This document shows positions 45,677 to 56,624 of a DNA stretch of 64,000 nucleotides, piece after piece. A program made the position numbers and the translations under genes. Origin of the DNA: Campylobacter sp. RM10537. Lineage in GTDB: Bacteria; Campylobacterota; Campylobacteria; Campylobacterales; Campylobacteraceae. The first letter of the stretch is position 1; each line of letters opens with the position of its first letter. The stretch is taken from positions 682,001 through 746,000 of the forward strand of contig NZ_CP059597.1 in NCBI RefSeq assembly GCF_022369435.1, in the 5' to 3' direction. A model generated the notes under the pieces. It was not told the DNA's origin and did not search any database. It was given only the letters and a program-made list of their open reading frames with translations.

Positions 45677-48256
45677 TTATTCTAAATTTAAATCTGGACT
45701 GTCATCGCTATTTTCCTCATCTATTTCTTCCTTAGGACATTTAGCAATGCTAACAACTTCATCATTTTCTACGTTAACAACAATAACTCCACTTGTATTG
45801 CGTCCGGCTTTTCGAATGCTTTGCATATCAACACGGATCATTTTTCCACTACTTGTAAGTGCCATCAAATCCATACATTCATCTACAATCACCACACTAA
45901 TGAGTTCTTTAGTCTTATCAGTGAGTTTCATACAAATAACACCCTTACCTCCCCTGCTTTGAAGTCTATATTCTCCAGCATTTGTACGTTTTCCTATACC
46001 TTTAGCACTAATACTTAAAATTTCTTGTTCATCATTTTCTATAACAACAGCACCTACTAATTCATCATTTTTTTCTTTAAATTTAATAGCTGTTACTCCA
46101 CGACTTACGCGACCAATTTCACGTACTTTTGCAAGAGGAAATTTGATACACATTCCTTTTTTTGTAACTGCAAAAAGCATCTTTCCTTTTGTTTCTTCTT
46201 CTAATGATTCCTCATTTTCTATTTCGCTTTCTGTATCAAAATTATCCAAACAATCAGCTGATTCTAAAGGAAATTCTTCATCATCTCTTTGAACAATAAT
46301 TGCAGTAACTAACTCATCATTTTCATCTAAATTAATTGCTTTTACACCAACGCTACGTATATTTTGATATTCACTTAAATTAGTACGCTTAACAATACCA
46401 TTTTTCGTAAAGAAACACAAAGATTTACTTTGATCAAAATCAGTGGTCGGAATAATTGCCATAATTTTTTCGTCAGCTTGCAAATTAATCAAATTAACAA
46501 CGGCTTTTCCTTTAGCGGTTCTTGATCCTTCTGGAATTTTATAAACTTTAAGCCAATAAAGCTGACCTCGATCGGTTACAAACATTAAAGTATCATGAGT
46601 ATTCGCTGTAAAGAAACTTTCTATAAAATCATCATCATAAGTTGTAACAGCAAGCTTACCCTTTCCGCCACGTTTTTGTTTTTCATACTGCTTGCTTGGA
46701 ACACGTTTAATATAACCACGATGAGTTATAGTAACCACCATATTCTCATTTGGAATTAAATCCTCTACATCTATATCATCATAATCATCTTCTATTTGAG
46801 TAATGCGTGGTACATCAAATTTAGCTTTAATTTCTTTCAATTCATCACGAATTAAATCTTCGAGTAATTTTTCACTTTTTAAAATTTCATCTAATCTTGC
46901 AATTTCTTTCATGAGTTCTGCAAGTTCATTTTCAATTTTTTCTCTTTCAAGTCCTGTTAAACGTCCTAGTTTCATATCTAAAATAGCATTAGCTTGAATT
47001 TCACTTAAGCCAAATTTAGCCATTAAAGAATCTCTTGCACTAGTATTGTCTGGACTATTTTTAATCAAAGCTATTACATCATCAATATTATCAAGCGCAA
47101 TAGTAAGACCTTCTAAGATATGGGCTCTTGCCCTTGCTTTTTGAAGTTCAAAAATAGTTCTTCTAATAATAACTGTTTTTCTGTGAGTTAAAAAAAGATT
47201 TAAAAGCTCGCTTAAAGAAAAAATCTTAGGTTCTTTATTATGGATAGCAAGCATAATCACACCAAAAGTGCTTTCCATTGTTGTGGATTTAAAAAGATTA
47301 TTTAAAACAATTTCACTCATTGCTTCGCGTTTAAGTTCTATAACAACACGAATTCCTTCTCTATCGCTCTCATCTCTAACTTCAGAAATTCCTTCAATTT
47401 GTTTTTCTTTTACAAGATCAGCAATTTGTTCTATCAATCTTGCTTTATTAGTTTGGTAAGGAAGTTCATCTATAACAATAATATCTTTATTTGACTTCTT
47501 CTCTATATGAGTTTTTGCTCTAATCTTTACGCGGCCACGTCCTGTTCTATAAGCTTCAATAATACCTTTTTTACCATATATAATACCACCGGTTGGAAAA
47601 TCAGGACCTTTGATAAATTGCATTAATTCTTCCAAGGTGGCATTTTTATTATCAAGCAAATATAAAAGACCATCAACTAATTCATTTAAACTATGCGGAG
47701 GAATATTGGTTGCCATACCCACTGCAATACCACTAGATCCATTAAGTAATAAATTTGGAACTCTAGCAGGTAAAACATCGGGTTCATTCATAGAATCATC
47801 ATAATTTGGAATAAAATCTACTGTATCTTTATCAATATCACGCAAAAGCTCCTCAGCTAAAATTGTCATTCTAGCTTCTGTATAACGCATTGCAGCAGCG
47901 CCATCTCCATCTATAGACCCAAAGTTTCCTTGTCCATCTATAGTTGGATATCGCATAGAAAAATCTTGAGCCATTCTTACTAAGGCATCATAAACAGCAG
48001 TATCGCCATGTGGATGATATTTACCGATCACATCCCCAACAATACGCGCAGATTTCTTATAGGCACTACGACTCCCAACACCAAGATCATTCATAGCATA
48101 AAGAATTCTTCTATGTACAGGTTTTAAACCGTCTCTTGCATCAGGAAGGGCACGACCTATAATAACGCTCATAGAATAATCTAAATAACTACTTTTAATG
48201 GAATTTTCTATATCGACAATCTCAATATCAGAATCTTTGTTAAAAATATTTTCCAT
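45677..48256 (-). CDS. gyrA: DNA gyrase subunit A
   Basis: I choose the ATG at 48256 ([15 protein letters not shown]), preceded by AGAGGAT; it gives 859 residues and matches the usual Campylobacter start. The quinolone-resistance region reads [15 protein letters not shown] with T86 and D90, the susceptible residues. The catalytic tyrosine is in [10 protein letters not shown]. Six GyrA beta-propeller repeats follow (e.g. QKRGGKGK, the GyrA box). The C-terminal tail is acidic. Confidence 0.96.
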   Translation of the reverse strand: MENIFNKDSDIEIVDIENSIKSSYLDYSMSVIIGRALPDARDGLKPVHRRILYAMNDLGVGSRSAYKKSARIVGDVIGKYHPHGDTAVYDALVRMAQDFSMRYPTIDGQGNFGSIDGDGAAAMRYTEARMTILAEELLRDIDKDTVDFIPNYDDSMNEPDVLPARVPNLLLNGSSGIAVGMATNIPPHSLNELVDGLLYLLDNKNATLEELMQFIKGPDFPTGGIIYGKKGIIEAYRTGRGRVKIRAKTHIEKKSNKDIIVIDELPYQTNKARLIEQIADLVKEKQIEGISEVRDESDREGIRVVIELKREAMSEIVLNNLFKSTTMESTFGVIMLAIHNKEPKIFSLSELLNLFLTHRKTVIIRRTIFELQKARARAHILEGLTIALDNIDDVIALIKNSPDNTSARDSLMAKFGLSEIQANAILDMKLGRLTGLEREKIENELAELMKEIARLDEILKSEKLLEDLIRDELKEIKAKFDVPRITQIEDDYDDIDVEDLIPNENMVVTITHRGYIKRVPSKQYEKQKRGGKGKLAVTTYDDDFIESFFTANTHDTLMFVTDRGQLYWLKVYKIPEGSRTAKGKAVVNLINLQADEKIMAIIPTTDFDQSKSLCFFTKNGIVKRTNLSEYQNIRSVGVKAINLDENDELVTAIIVQRDDEEFPLESADCLDNFDTESEIENEESLEEETKGKMLFAVTKKGMCIKFPLAKVREIGRVSRGVTAIKFKEKNDELVGAVVIENDEQEILSISAKGIGKRTNAGEYRLQSRGGKGVICMKLTDKTKELISVVIVDECMDLMALTSSGKMIRVDMQSIRKAGRNTSGVIVVNVENDEVVSIAKCPKEEIDEENSDDSPDLNLE

Positions 48257-48298
48257 AAAAATCCTCTTCCACAATATTGAAATTTTTATTTTATCATA

Positions 48299-48874
48299 TT
48301 AAACTTTTGCATCAGCTAAAACAAGAGCAAAAAGAACAGAAATTTTATTTTTTTCTAAAAATTTTTTAGCCTCCAATAAACTAGAACCTGAAGTTACAAT
48401 ATCATCCACTAAAATTACAGGATAAGAAATTCTTTTTAAAAGTTTGAAATTTCTTTTATTTTTTTGCCTATATATTAAACTTTTTCCAGAATATCTTAAA
48501 GAATTTTGAGAATGCAAAGCTCCAAATATAGGTTTAATAAATTGAGTTTTTAAGTATTTGGCTAAAATAGCCGAATGAGAATAAAGTAAATTTTCTACTT
48601 TATCATCCAAAGCTATAACATTGATTTTTTCATTAGGAGAAAAGAAGCGTTTAAATTTAGCAAAACTAAGTTTTGCTAAAAAATGAAAGACAAAATAACC
48701 ATAAAAATGATGTTTGGAGTGCAATAAATGCTTTATCTCATGATATTTATAAAAAGAATATACTTTAAAATTATCCTCAAGAACTCTTATCCCTAGAGAA
48801 AAATCAGATAATTCTTGAGAACAACTATCGCAAAAACAAAGCAGAGTAAAACCTCCGCAATTTAAACACTTCAA
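48299..48874 (-). CDS. ComF-like phosphoribosyltransferase-domain protein
   Basis: The 191-residue protein has an N-terminal cysteine cluster CLNCGG…CFCDSC (zinc ribbon-like) and a C-terminal PRPP motif VILVDDIVTSGSSLLEA near residue 150. This is the layout of ComF/GntX proteins, linked to DNA uptake in other naturally competent bacteria. Its start overlaps mapA by four bases. Role in competence here is inference. Confidence 0.78.
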   Translation of the reverse strand: MKCLNCGGFTLLCFCDSCSQELSDFSLGIRVLEDNFKVYSFYKYHEIKHLLHSKHHFYGYFVFHFLAKLSFAKFKRFFSPNEKINVIALDDKVENLLYSHSAILAKYLKTQFIKPIFGALHSQNSLRYSGKSLIYRQKNKRNFKLLKRISYPVILVDDIVTSGSSLLEAKKFLEKNKISVLFALVLADAKV

Positions 48875-49512
48875 AGCTCTGAAATAATACTTGCCGCTTT
48901 ATTAGCCATTTGTTTTATTAGTAAATGTGTATAAAATGGAACATCTTTTAAATTTTCAAAACCTTGCACATCTTGTTTTGTACGTAAGGTAAATTTTCTA
49001 TTTTTATTCACATCGCTTAAATTTAAAACTCCTACAAGTTTTGAATGCAATCCTGTGCCATCTTGTCTTGCGCTATATTTGGAAAAAGCAAGATCAACTT
49101 TAGTTACATAAGGAGAATCTGCACTATTATCATCAAGTACTACAATACCTCTAGCTTGAAGCTCTTGTTTCAAATAAACATAAAAAACAGCATTAAAATC
49201 TAAATCTACATATAATTTTTGATTTTTTGCAAAAAATACTTTTTGATCCTCTTTTAAATCATAAAAGCGATGCAAATAAACTTTTTTCAAAGCTACTGCA
49301 GTATCTAAAGTACGCTTATTGGCACAGCACTCAATTCCAATATCACTAATATATAAAAGGCCTTTTATTTTAGCCTCATAGCCACTTGGACTCTCACAAG
49401 GGCTGCATGCTGAATTTTTAGAAATTTGATTAACTTGATCAAAAGTATTCTTGCTAGCACAAGAATTTAAAAATAAAACTACAAGGGTAAAAAGTAGACA
49501 CTTTTTAATCAT
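48871..49512 (-). CDS. mapA: Outer-membrane lipoprotein MapA
   Basis: The 213-residue lipoprotein has the signal MIKKCLLFTLVVLFLNSC with the lipobox cysteine at residue 18, followed by a Ser/Lys-rich segment and the block EAKIKGLLYISDIGIECCANKRTLDTAVALKKVYLH. Location between gyrA and lepA matches Cj1029c (mapA), a surface lipoprotein used for species typing. Function is poorly known. Confidence 0.85.
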   Translation of the reverse strand: MIKKCLLFTLVVLFLNSCASKNTFDQVNQISKNSACSPCESPSGYEAKIKGLLYISDIGIECCANKRTLDTAVALKKVYLHRFYDLKEDQKVFFAKNQKLYVDLDFNAVFYVYLKQELQARGIVVLDDNSADSPYVTKVDLAFSKYSARQDGTGLHSKLVGVLNLSDVNKNRKFTLRTKQDVQGFENLKDVPFYTHLLIKQMANKAASIISEL

Positions 49513-49615
49513 TTCTTCTCCTTAAATTTATTATAAAAAATTATTTTTTAAGCATTGTATTAAAATTATCAACAAATTTCAAGTATATTTTAAAAATAAG
49601 TTTAATTTTAAAAAT

Positions 49616-51406
49616 TTAATCAATTTTTAACACACTTAAAAAGGCCTCTTGAGGCAAATGAACTTTACCGATAGCCTTCATTCTTTTTTTACCTTCTTTT
49701 TGTTTTTCTAAAAGCTTTCTTTTTCTAGTAATGTCACCACCATAACATTTTGCAGTTACGTTTTTTCCCATAGATTTAACTGTTTCTCTTGCAATGATTT
49801 TATTTCCAATACTTGCTTGAATAGCAACTTCAAAAAGCTGCCTAGGAACAATTTCTTTCATTGCACTCACAAGCTCTCTTCCTTTACTAAGCGCTTTTTC
49901 ATTTGGCACGATAATGCTTAAAGCATCGACATTTTCTCCCGCTACTTTAATATCAAGCTTAACCAAATCTCCAACACGAAATTCAATCGGTTCGTAATCA
50001 AAACTCGCATATCCTTTAGTTAAAGATTTTAATTTATCATAAAAGTCCATAACAATTTCATTTAAAGGTATATCATATTCTAATAAAACACGTTCAGGCG
50101 TAATATAATCCATTTTCACTTGCATCCCTCTTTTACGATTTAAAAGAGTGATTAAATTTCCTAGAAATTCACTTGGAGTGATAATCGTAGCTTTAACATA
50201 AGGTTCTTTAATATGATCGATTTTATTAACAGGTGGAAGTTCGCTAGGATTTTGAATTTTCAAAAGTTCCCCATTGGTCTGATAAATTTCATATGTTACC
50301 GTTGGAGCTGTAGCAATAAGATCAAGATTAAATTCTCTTTCCAATCTTTCCTTAATAACTTCCATATGCAAAAGACCCAAAAAACCAACCCTAAAACCAA
50401 AACCTAAGGCCAAAGAAGTTTCTGGTTCATAAGTAATAGAACTATCATTAAGCTTTAATTTATCTAAAGCATCTCTTAAATCCTCAAATTTATCTGTTTC
50501 TATAGGATAAAGTCCCGCAAAAACAAAGGCTTTTGCTTTTTCAAAGCCTCCTATAGCTTCTTTAGCTTTATTTTTAATTAAAGTAATAGTATCTCCAACT
50601 TGAACATCGCCCACTGTTTTAAGCCCTAAAACAACAACTCCAACCTCGCCTGATTTCAAACTTTGTGTTTTAATTGGATTTAAAGGGTGTGGGTAAAAAA
50701 GATCTTGAACAATATGTTTTTTACCAGTACTCATCACCAATACTTCATCATTTTTAGAAATTTGTCCTTCATAAATTCTAACTAAAGCTAAAGCGCCTAA
50801 ATAATTATCAAACCAAGAATCGTAAATTAAAGCCTTAGTAGCAGCTTCATTATCTATTTTTGGTGCTGGAATTTTAGTAATAATTGCTTCAATAAGCTCT
50901 TTTATACCTAAACCCGTCTTAGCGCTCACACAAATTGCATCTTTACAATCTATACCGATAATATGTTCAATTTCATGCTTAACTTTTTCTACATCTGCAT
51001 TTGGAAGATCGATTTTATTAATAACTGGAATGATTTCAAGATTATTTTCAAGTGCAATATAAACATTAGCTATAGTTTGCGCTTCAACACCTTGAGAAGC
51101 ATCTACTACAAGTAAGGCTCCTTCACAACTAGCTAAAGATCTACTTACCTCGTATGAAAAGTCAACATGACCTGGAGTATCAATCAAATTTAAAATATAT
51201 TTTTGATTATTAAATGCATATTCTAAACGAACAGATTGAGCTTTTATTGTAATCCCACGTTCTTTTTCTATATCCATAGTATCCATAACTTGAGCACTCA
51301 TTTGTCTATCGCTAATCGCTCCACATTCTGAAATAATTCTATCTGCTAGAGTACTTTTTCCATGATCAATATGCGCTATGATTGAAAAATTTCTAATATT
51401 TTCCAT
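49616..51406 (-). CDS. lepA: Elongation factor 4 (LepA)
   Basis: The 596-residue ribosomal GTPase is intact: G1 AHIDHGKST at residues 11-19, [16 protein letters not shown]3 DTPGH, G4 NKIDL and the LepA-specific C-terminus ending [20 protein letters not shown]. It back-translocates or remodels stalled ribosomes. In C. jejuni its upstream neighbour is cmeD; here an accessory island intervenes. Confidence 0.96.
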   Translation of the reverse strand: MENIRNFSIIAHIDHGKSTLADRIISECGAISDRQMSAQVMDTMDIEKERGITIKAQSVRLEYAFNNQKYILNLIDTPGHVDFSYEVSRSLASCEGALLVVDASQGVEAQTIANVYIALENNLEIIPVINKIDLPNADVEKVKHEIEHIIGIDCKDAICVSAKTGLGIKELIEAIITKIPAPKIDNEAATKALIYDSWFDNYLGALALVRIYEGQISKNDEVLVMSTGKKHIVQDLFYPHPLNPIKTQSLKSGEVGVVVLGLKTVGDVQVGDTITLIKNKAKEAIGGFEKAKAFVFAGLYPIETDKFEDLRDALDKLKLNDSSITYEPETSLALGFGFRVGFLGLLHMEVIKERLEREFNLDLIATAPTVTYEIYQTNGELLKIQNPSELPPVNKIDHIKEPYVKATIITPSEFLGNLITLLNRKRGMQVKMDYITPERVLLEYDIPLNEIVMDFYDKLKSLTKGYASFDYEPIEFRVGDLVKLDIKVAGENVDALSIIVPNEKALSKGRELVSAMKEIVPRQLFEVAIQASIGNKIIARETVKSMGKNVTAKCYGGDITRKRKLLEKQKEGKKRMKAIGKVHLPQEAFLSVLKID

Positions 51407-51518
51407 TGTTTTCCTAGATAAAAATATACTTTCAAAAATTCTAGCAAAAATATTTTTCAGAAATAATTAAATTTAATCTTGAATAAATATATTTTCTATA
51501 TTTTTACCAAATTTTAAG

Positions 51519-51524
51519 TATAAT
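51519..51524 (+). promoter_or_regulatory. −10 box before the DUF2920 pseudogene
   Basis: TATAAT in AAGTATAATCATC, 27 bases upstream of the ATG at 51552. No clear −35. Confidence 0.4.
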
Positions 51525-51551
51525 CATCTTTAAAATATTAAAAGCTTATCA

Positions 51552-52769
51552 ATGCTTATTAATAAAACTTATGAAATTTCTTCTTGTGATGATGTAGAGC
51601 TTAATATTAAAAGAACTTCAAAACTAGAATATCGTATGACTTATGATGATGAAAAACAAATGAAAGCTATAGTTTTTGTAATTGGTGGATATGGAGCTAA
51701 TGCTAATATTTCTTTTTTAGATTTTGATAGAGAATATATCGCTAAAAAATTTGATGTAGTTGTAGTAAATGTTTTTTATCATTGTTTTTGCCAAAGAAGA
51801 TCAAATGAGGAAAAGTATAGCGTTTATAAGAAATTTGAACCAGAAGACATTACTATAATTAAAAGAAAATTTAAATCAATTTAATTTAATTGCAAAGGAT
51901 GAAATTACTTCTCAGAATGCCCCAATAATTGCTGAAATGTTAGTGAAACATTAAAAAATCTAAAATCAAATCATCAAATCCCTCAAGATTATAAAGCTTG
52001 TTTTACTTCAACTTTTGTCCCACCCAATGATGAATATCAAAACTATGGCATTATGGCTGCTATTGATCATATCAATGCTTTAAAAGATATTGTTAAAAAT
52101 TATCCACAATTTGAAAATTTACCAAAGATCTACGGCGGGGGGTCATATGGTGGATACTTATCTTTACTTATAGCAAAAATTGCTCCTTGGTATGTGGATG
52201 GAGTGATTGATAATTCGGCTGTAGTATTACCCTTTTTACCTAGTCTTTTAGGAAGAGAAATGCAACAACCAGAATTTGTATTTAATTTTAAAAATATCAA
52301 TCTTTTTTGTAATATCAAAACCTATTGGACAAGAAAAGATCCTAATTCTCTTTATTATTTTAAAGATGAAAATTATATAATAAGAGCGATTTTAAATTCT
52401 TCTCATCTTATCCTTGGGGCTAATGTTAATCCAAATATTATTTATGTTTCTTACCATAGTATCAAAGATCTTGCGACTCCCGCTAAAGACAAAATAGAAC
52501 TTTATAAATGTTTTAAACAACTTAATCTTGATGCAACTTTGCATTTAATCCAAGATGAAAAAGATATCGATGGTAAAATGATTAAAAGCTTAGAACATGG
52601 TATGAGAATGACAGATAAAGCTTTGTTTAGGAAAGAACTTCCTTTAATGCTTGAAAAATTAAAAGATAAAAAATCTCCCATGAGAGAAAATTCTATTTCT
52701 TATCCTTGCAAAAATAGAGTTTTCAAATTTAGAGATGAAGGTGATAAATTTAAACTTGAGATTGTTTAA
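51552..52769 (+). pseudogene. DUF2920 (617-family) hydrolase-like gene with two frameshifts
   Basis: The full span would encode about 400 residues of the Campylobacter DUF2920 family, an alpha/beta-hydrolase-like group found in the flagellar glycosylation region. The first part (51552-about 51860) reads normally to EDITIIK, then needs a +1 shift: an extra A in ATTAAAAGAAAAT (about 51857-51866) turns the expected LKENLNQFNLIAKDEITSQNAPII into a stop at 51884. That frame stops again near 51950, and the original frame resumes (ETLKNLKSNHQIPQDY… then AAIDHINALKDI to 52769). The nucleophile elbow GGGSYGG is kept, coded by a G6 run. The separate pieces are unlikely to work. Confidence 0.8.
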
Positions 52770-52820
52770 ATATAATTTTTTAAGAATTTTTAAAGTTATT
52801 TGAGTTTATTTTCAAGCAAC

Positions 52821-53048
52821 TTAATCTTTCATAGCAAGTTCTAGCATTTTTTGAATATTTTCAAAGCTTTCAAAATTTTCAGGAGTTATAAATTCAGCTT
52901 TTAAAGGTTTTTTGTAATATTTTTCTATTTCAGCTACTAAAGCCATGATATCAATACTATCAATAAAATCTTCGCTAACCAAATTCGTCATGCTTTCATC
53001 AATATCGGTTCTTTCTATATTGATAAAAAATTGTTTAACGTTTTGCAT
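52821..53048 (-). CDS. Acyl/peptidyl carrier protein
   Basis: The 75-residue acidic protein has the phosphopantetheine attachment site in DFIDSIDIMALVAEIE (Ser at about residue 32) and the four-helix carrier fold. It sits 87 bases downstream of the adenylating enzyme on the same strand. The pair recalls Cj1307-Cj1308 of C. jejuni. Expected role: receive the acyl or aminoacyl group from the adenylating enzyme as a thioester. Confidence 0.8.
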   Translation of the reverse strand: MQNVKQFFINIERTDIDESMTNLVSEDFIDSIDIMALVAEIEKYYKKPLKAEFITPENFESFENIQKMLELAMKD

Positions 53049-53135
53049 TTTATTCCTTTGTAATTTTTAAAATCGTATTATCACTTAAATTTAAAATTAA
53101 GTCAAATTTTTGGTTTTAAAGGCCATTAAATATTT

Positions 53136-54644
53136 TCAAATTTCATTTAAATAACCCCTATCAATCTTACCATTTTGATTGAGTTTAAAACTATCAATTC
53201 TTTTAAAATGTTTAGGTATCATATAAAGAGGTAATTTATCTTTTAAAAATATTCTAAAATCAATTTCTTCTTTACTCTCATAAAAACAAATAATCTCTTC
53301 TTTAAAAACACAAGCAGAGTTTCTTACTTTATCATGGGAATTAATAATATTTTCTATTTCTCCTAGTTCTATTCTATGACCCATGTATTTAATCTGATTA
53401 TCAGCTCTTCCATAGCATAACAATTCTTCAAATCCATTATAAGCAACAATATCTCCTGTCTTATAGAGTAAGTCTAAATAATTATCATGTAAAGGATTTT
53501 GTATAAAAGCTTTATTTGTTTTTTCTTTGTCATTGTAATATCCTAAGGATAAAGAAGTTCCTCTTATATATAATTCTCCTTTTTTACCTATTTCTTTAGT
53601 ACTTATATAATTCATATTTTCATCAAAGACTAGAAGTTCTGTATTTTTACAAGCTTTACCAATTGGTAAGAGTTCATCATCTTTAAAAGGACGGTTGATG
53701 ATGTAGTAGGTGCAAACATCAGTGATTTCAGTAGGACCATAAAGATTAGCAAATAAACTTTGAGGTAAATGTTTTCTCCAGATATTAAGTTGCTTATTGG
53801 GCATGATTTCACCACAAAAGAGTATTTTTTTGAGATGTTTAGAAGAAAAATTATCTAAAGCTTCTGTATTTGCAAAATAAATCAATACTGAAGGCACCCA
53901 AAATATCGTACTTACTTTTTCTTGTTCTAAGCATTGTAATACTTTAGCAGGAAAAGTAAAGATATGATTAGGGATGATATGTAAAGTTGCGCCCACTTTT
54001 ACACTTGAAAAAATATCTAAAACACTATTATCAAAATAAAATGGAGCTTGATTAGCTAAAATTTCATTCTCATCAAAATCAAAAGTTTCACATACCCAAA
54101 ACGTATAATCAATCACACTCTTATGAGCTATACTTACTCCTTTAGGAATTCCTGTACTTCCACTTGTAAAAAGTACATAAAGTAAATTAGTGTCAATGTG
54201 TTTTTCTTTGGCTTTAGTGATTAAATTTTCATCTGTATTAAAACTTTTAAAATCTTGTGTATATAAAGTAGGTAAATTTAAATCTAAATTTAAATCTTTA
54301 GAAGTGATTAGAAGTTTTGGTTTTAAAACTTCTATAACTTTTTCTATTCTTTCTTTGGGACTTTTTTCATCTAAGAGTGTATAAAAGTTTCCACTTAAAG
54401 CTACACCAAAAAAAGAAATCAAACAATCAATGCCTTTAGGTAAGATAATAAGAATGGCTTTTTGTAAAGGTAAAGTATCATTATTTAACTTTCTTAGAAT
54501 TTCACTGGCAACTTTTTTAGAATAAAGATCAAATTCTTTATAAGTGATTTCTTTTCTTTCTTTGGTAAAAGGTTCAACAAAGGCTATTTTTTCACTAAAA
54601 TTTTCAACACTTTTTTCTAGAAAGTTGTAGATGTGGGTGAGCAT
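53136..54644 (-). CDS. Amino-acid adenylating enzyme (DltA/NRPS A-domain-like)
   Basis: The 502-residue ANL-family ligase shows the core motifs LLYVLFTSGSTGIPKGVSIAHK (A3), FANLYGPTEITDVC (A5), LYKTGDI (A7), GRADNQIKYMGHRIELGEIE (A8) and the catalytic lysine in LNQNGKIDRGYL (A10). Size and motif set fit a free-standing adenylation domain such as DltA. It would activate an amino acid for the adjacent carrier protein. A GC-rich patch (54682-54697) lies upstream of its start. Confidence 0.85.
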   Translation of the reverse strand: MLTHIYNFLEKSVENFSEKIAFVEPFTKERKEITYKEFDLYSKKVASEILRKLNNDTLPLQKAILIILPKGIDCLISFFGVALSGNFYTLLDEKSPKERIEKVIEVLKPKLLITSKDLNLDLNLPTLYTQDFKSFNTDENLITKAKEKHIDTNLLYVLFTSGSTGIPKGVSIAHKSVIDYTFWVCETFDFDENEILANQAPFYFDNSVLDIFSSVKVGATLHIIPNHIFTFPAKVLQCLEQEKVSTIFWVPSVLIYFANTEALDNFSSKHLKKILFCGEIMPNKQLNIWRKHLPQSLFANLYGPTEITDVCTYYIINRPFKDDELLPIGKACKNTELLVFDENMNYISTKEIGKKGELYIRGTSLSLGYYNDKEKTNKAFIQNPLHDNYLDLLYKTGDIVAYNGFEELLCYGRADNQIKYMGHRIELGEIENIINSHDKVRNSACVFKEEIICFYESKEEIDFRIFLKDKLPLYMIPKHFKRIDSFKLNQNGKIDRGYLNEI

Positions 54645-54716
54645 GCAAAAAAGCCTTTATAATAAAATCAAAAGATGATTATGCCCCTTCCCGCCAGTTA
54701 ATATAAACATAAAAAA

Positions 54717-56624
54717 TTAATACCTTTTCATTATAAAAAGCAGATAAATACCTCCTAATAAAGTCGCTATAATCCCTAAAGGAATTTCGTAAGGAAATAA
54801 TACAATTTTAGATATAAAATAAGCTAGAAACATTAAACAAATTCCAAGTAAAGCTGCCACAAAAAGTTGATTGTAAAATTTTTTAATTCCTAGTAATCTC
54901 ATAATATGAGGGGCCAACAAACCCACAAAACTAAAAGGACCTATACATAAAGCACTTAAGGCGCAAGCAAAAGCGCTTAAGATAAGAAAAACGATTCTAA
55001 CTTTTACTACATTAAGCCCAACACTTAAAGCACAATTCTCCCCTAAAGAAAATATCTTTAGGTTGGGATATAATATATATAAAGTTGATAAAAAAATACC
55101 TGTATAAATCAATAAAAATAAACTTAAATTTTTATCTATATTGATTAATCCAGCTTGAGTATAAGCTAAAAAAGTATAAGCTTTAAAGTCTCCACTAGCT
55201 AAGAAAATTTTACCCAAAGCATCTACAAAAAACATTATAGCTATGCCCATAAGAATGATTTTTTGTATATTTATATTTAATTTAGTGCTTAAAAAAAATA
55301 AAAAACATAAAACCAATAGAGCACCTATAATAGCAAAAATTTGAATATGTTCTAAAGAAAAATATAAAGCAAATAATACACCTAAACTTGTTCCAGAATT
55401 AATCCCTAGCATCTCAGGTGATGCCATAGGATTAAAACTCAATCTTTGCAAGATAAATCCAACCAAAGCTAATAAAATACCACATAAAAGCAAAATAACA
55501 AGCTTGTTTAATCTTAATGCTAAAATTTCATCCGATATGTTTTTAAAACTCAAAGTTGAAAAATCAAAATACAAATTAAGAAAAAATAGCATCAAAACAA
55601 GTAAAATCAAACCTAAAATAATATATCTTTCTTTAAAATAAGAAAATATATAAATACCATCATCGCTAAAATTTTCTTTTAACATTTTAAAAACACCAAA
55701 AATAAACAACGGAGAACCGATTAATGCCAAAACTCCTCCAGTAGGCAAATCAATTCCTTTTGTAATTTGTAAAATTTGTAAAAATAAATCTACTCCAAAT
55801 AACAAAAAAAAGCCTAAAAAACCGCAGATTAAAAACTCTTTTCTTAATTTTTTTATTTTAAAAAATTTCACAAAAATACTTGCAAATAAGCCTAAAAAAC
55901 TAATTACTCCTACAAAAGAAACCACCAAAGTGATAAAATAAGCACTCAAGCACAAGGCAAAAAATTTAACATAAAAGATATTTTGTCCCACACTGCTTGC
56001 AAGTTCATCTCCTAAATTTAAAATTTTTAAATAAGGGATAAAAAAATACAAACTAATCAATGCTATACTAGAATAACAAAAAAGCTCTATAATATCTTTA
56101 AAACCATTTTGAGTAAAATAACCACTATTAAAAAGTAAAAAAGACTTACTTTCTTCTGGATAAAAAAGGATCAGTAAAGAATTTAAAGCGCCAAAAACCA
56201 TCCCACTTATAAGGCCTAAAAGGATTATACTTGTGGAATTTAAATGCTTTTTAAGCATAAAAATAAAAATTAAAAACAAAATTAAAAAAGCTCCCAAAAA
56301 GCCCATTAACACTTTTGAAATATTTAAAAAATCAGGAAAAAATAAAGTAGCGATTAATATAGTAAAACTAGCACTAGGAGCCACACCTAATGTTGTATCG
56401 CTGGCTAAGGGATTTTGCATTACTATACGCAAAATCAAAGAAGAAAAAGCAAGTAAAAAACCGCACAATAAACACATAAAAAAACGGCTTAAATTGTAAT
56501 TTAAAAAAATAAAAGAAAATAAATTTTCATGATTATATTTTTTTAAAAATTCAAATTCCAAAAAAAGAAAAACACAAAACAAAGCAATCAGTATAAACAC
56601 ACATGAAAAAATAATTTTTTTCAC
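54717..56624 (-). CDS. fhuB: Ferric-hydroxamate ABC permease with two fused halves (FhuB)
   Basis: The 635-residue inner-membrane protein is a tandem duplication of a BtuC/FecCD-type permease, the architecture peculiar to FhuB. Half one includes FLLAFSSLILRIVMQNPLASDTTLGVAPSASF (about 55-86) and GDELASSVGQN; half two includes ILLALVGFILQRLSFNPMASPEMLGINSGTSLG (about 385-417) and FSLGENCALSVGLNV with GPFSFVGLLAPHIMRLLG near the end. About 18-20 membrane helices. It overlaps fhuD by four bases. Confidence 0.88.
   Translation of the reverse strand: MKKIIFSCVFILIALFCVFLFLEFEFLKKYNHENLFSFIFLNYNLSRFFMCLLCGFLLAFSSLILRIVMQNPLASDTTLGVAPSASFTILIATLFFPDFLNISKVLMGFLGAFLILFLIFIFMLKKHLNSTSIILLGLISGMVFGALNSLLILFYPEESKSFLLFNSGYFTQNGFKDIIELFCYSSIALISLYFFIPYLKILNLGDELASSVGQNIFYVKFFALCLSAYFITLVVSFVGVISFLGLFASIFVKFFKIKKLRKEFLICGFLGFFLLFGVDLFLQILQITKGIDLPTGGVLALIGSPLFIFGVFKMLKENFSDDGIYIFSYFKERYIILGLILLVLMLFFLNLYFDFSTLSFKNISDEILALRLNKLVILLLCGILLALVGFILQRLSFNPMASPEMLGINSGTSLGVLFALYFSLEHIQIFAIIGALLVLCFLFFLSTKLNINIQKIILMGIAIMFFVDALGKIFLASGDFKAYTFLAYTQAGLINIDKNLSLFLLIYTGIFLSTLYILYPNLKIFSLGENCALSVGLNVVKVRIVFLILSAFACALSALCIGPFSFVGLLAPHIMRLLGIKKFYNQLFVAALLGICLMFLAYFISKIVLFPYEIPLGIIATLLGGIYLLFIMKRY

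Noticed and set aside
54682-54697. GC-rich patch TGCCCCTTCCCGCCAG read as a sigma-54 promoter for the adenylating enzyme
   Set aside because: GG and GC dinucleotides on the minus strand are 9, not 10, bases apart and the rest of the −24/−12 consensus is missing.
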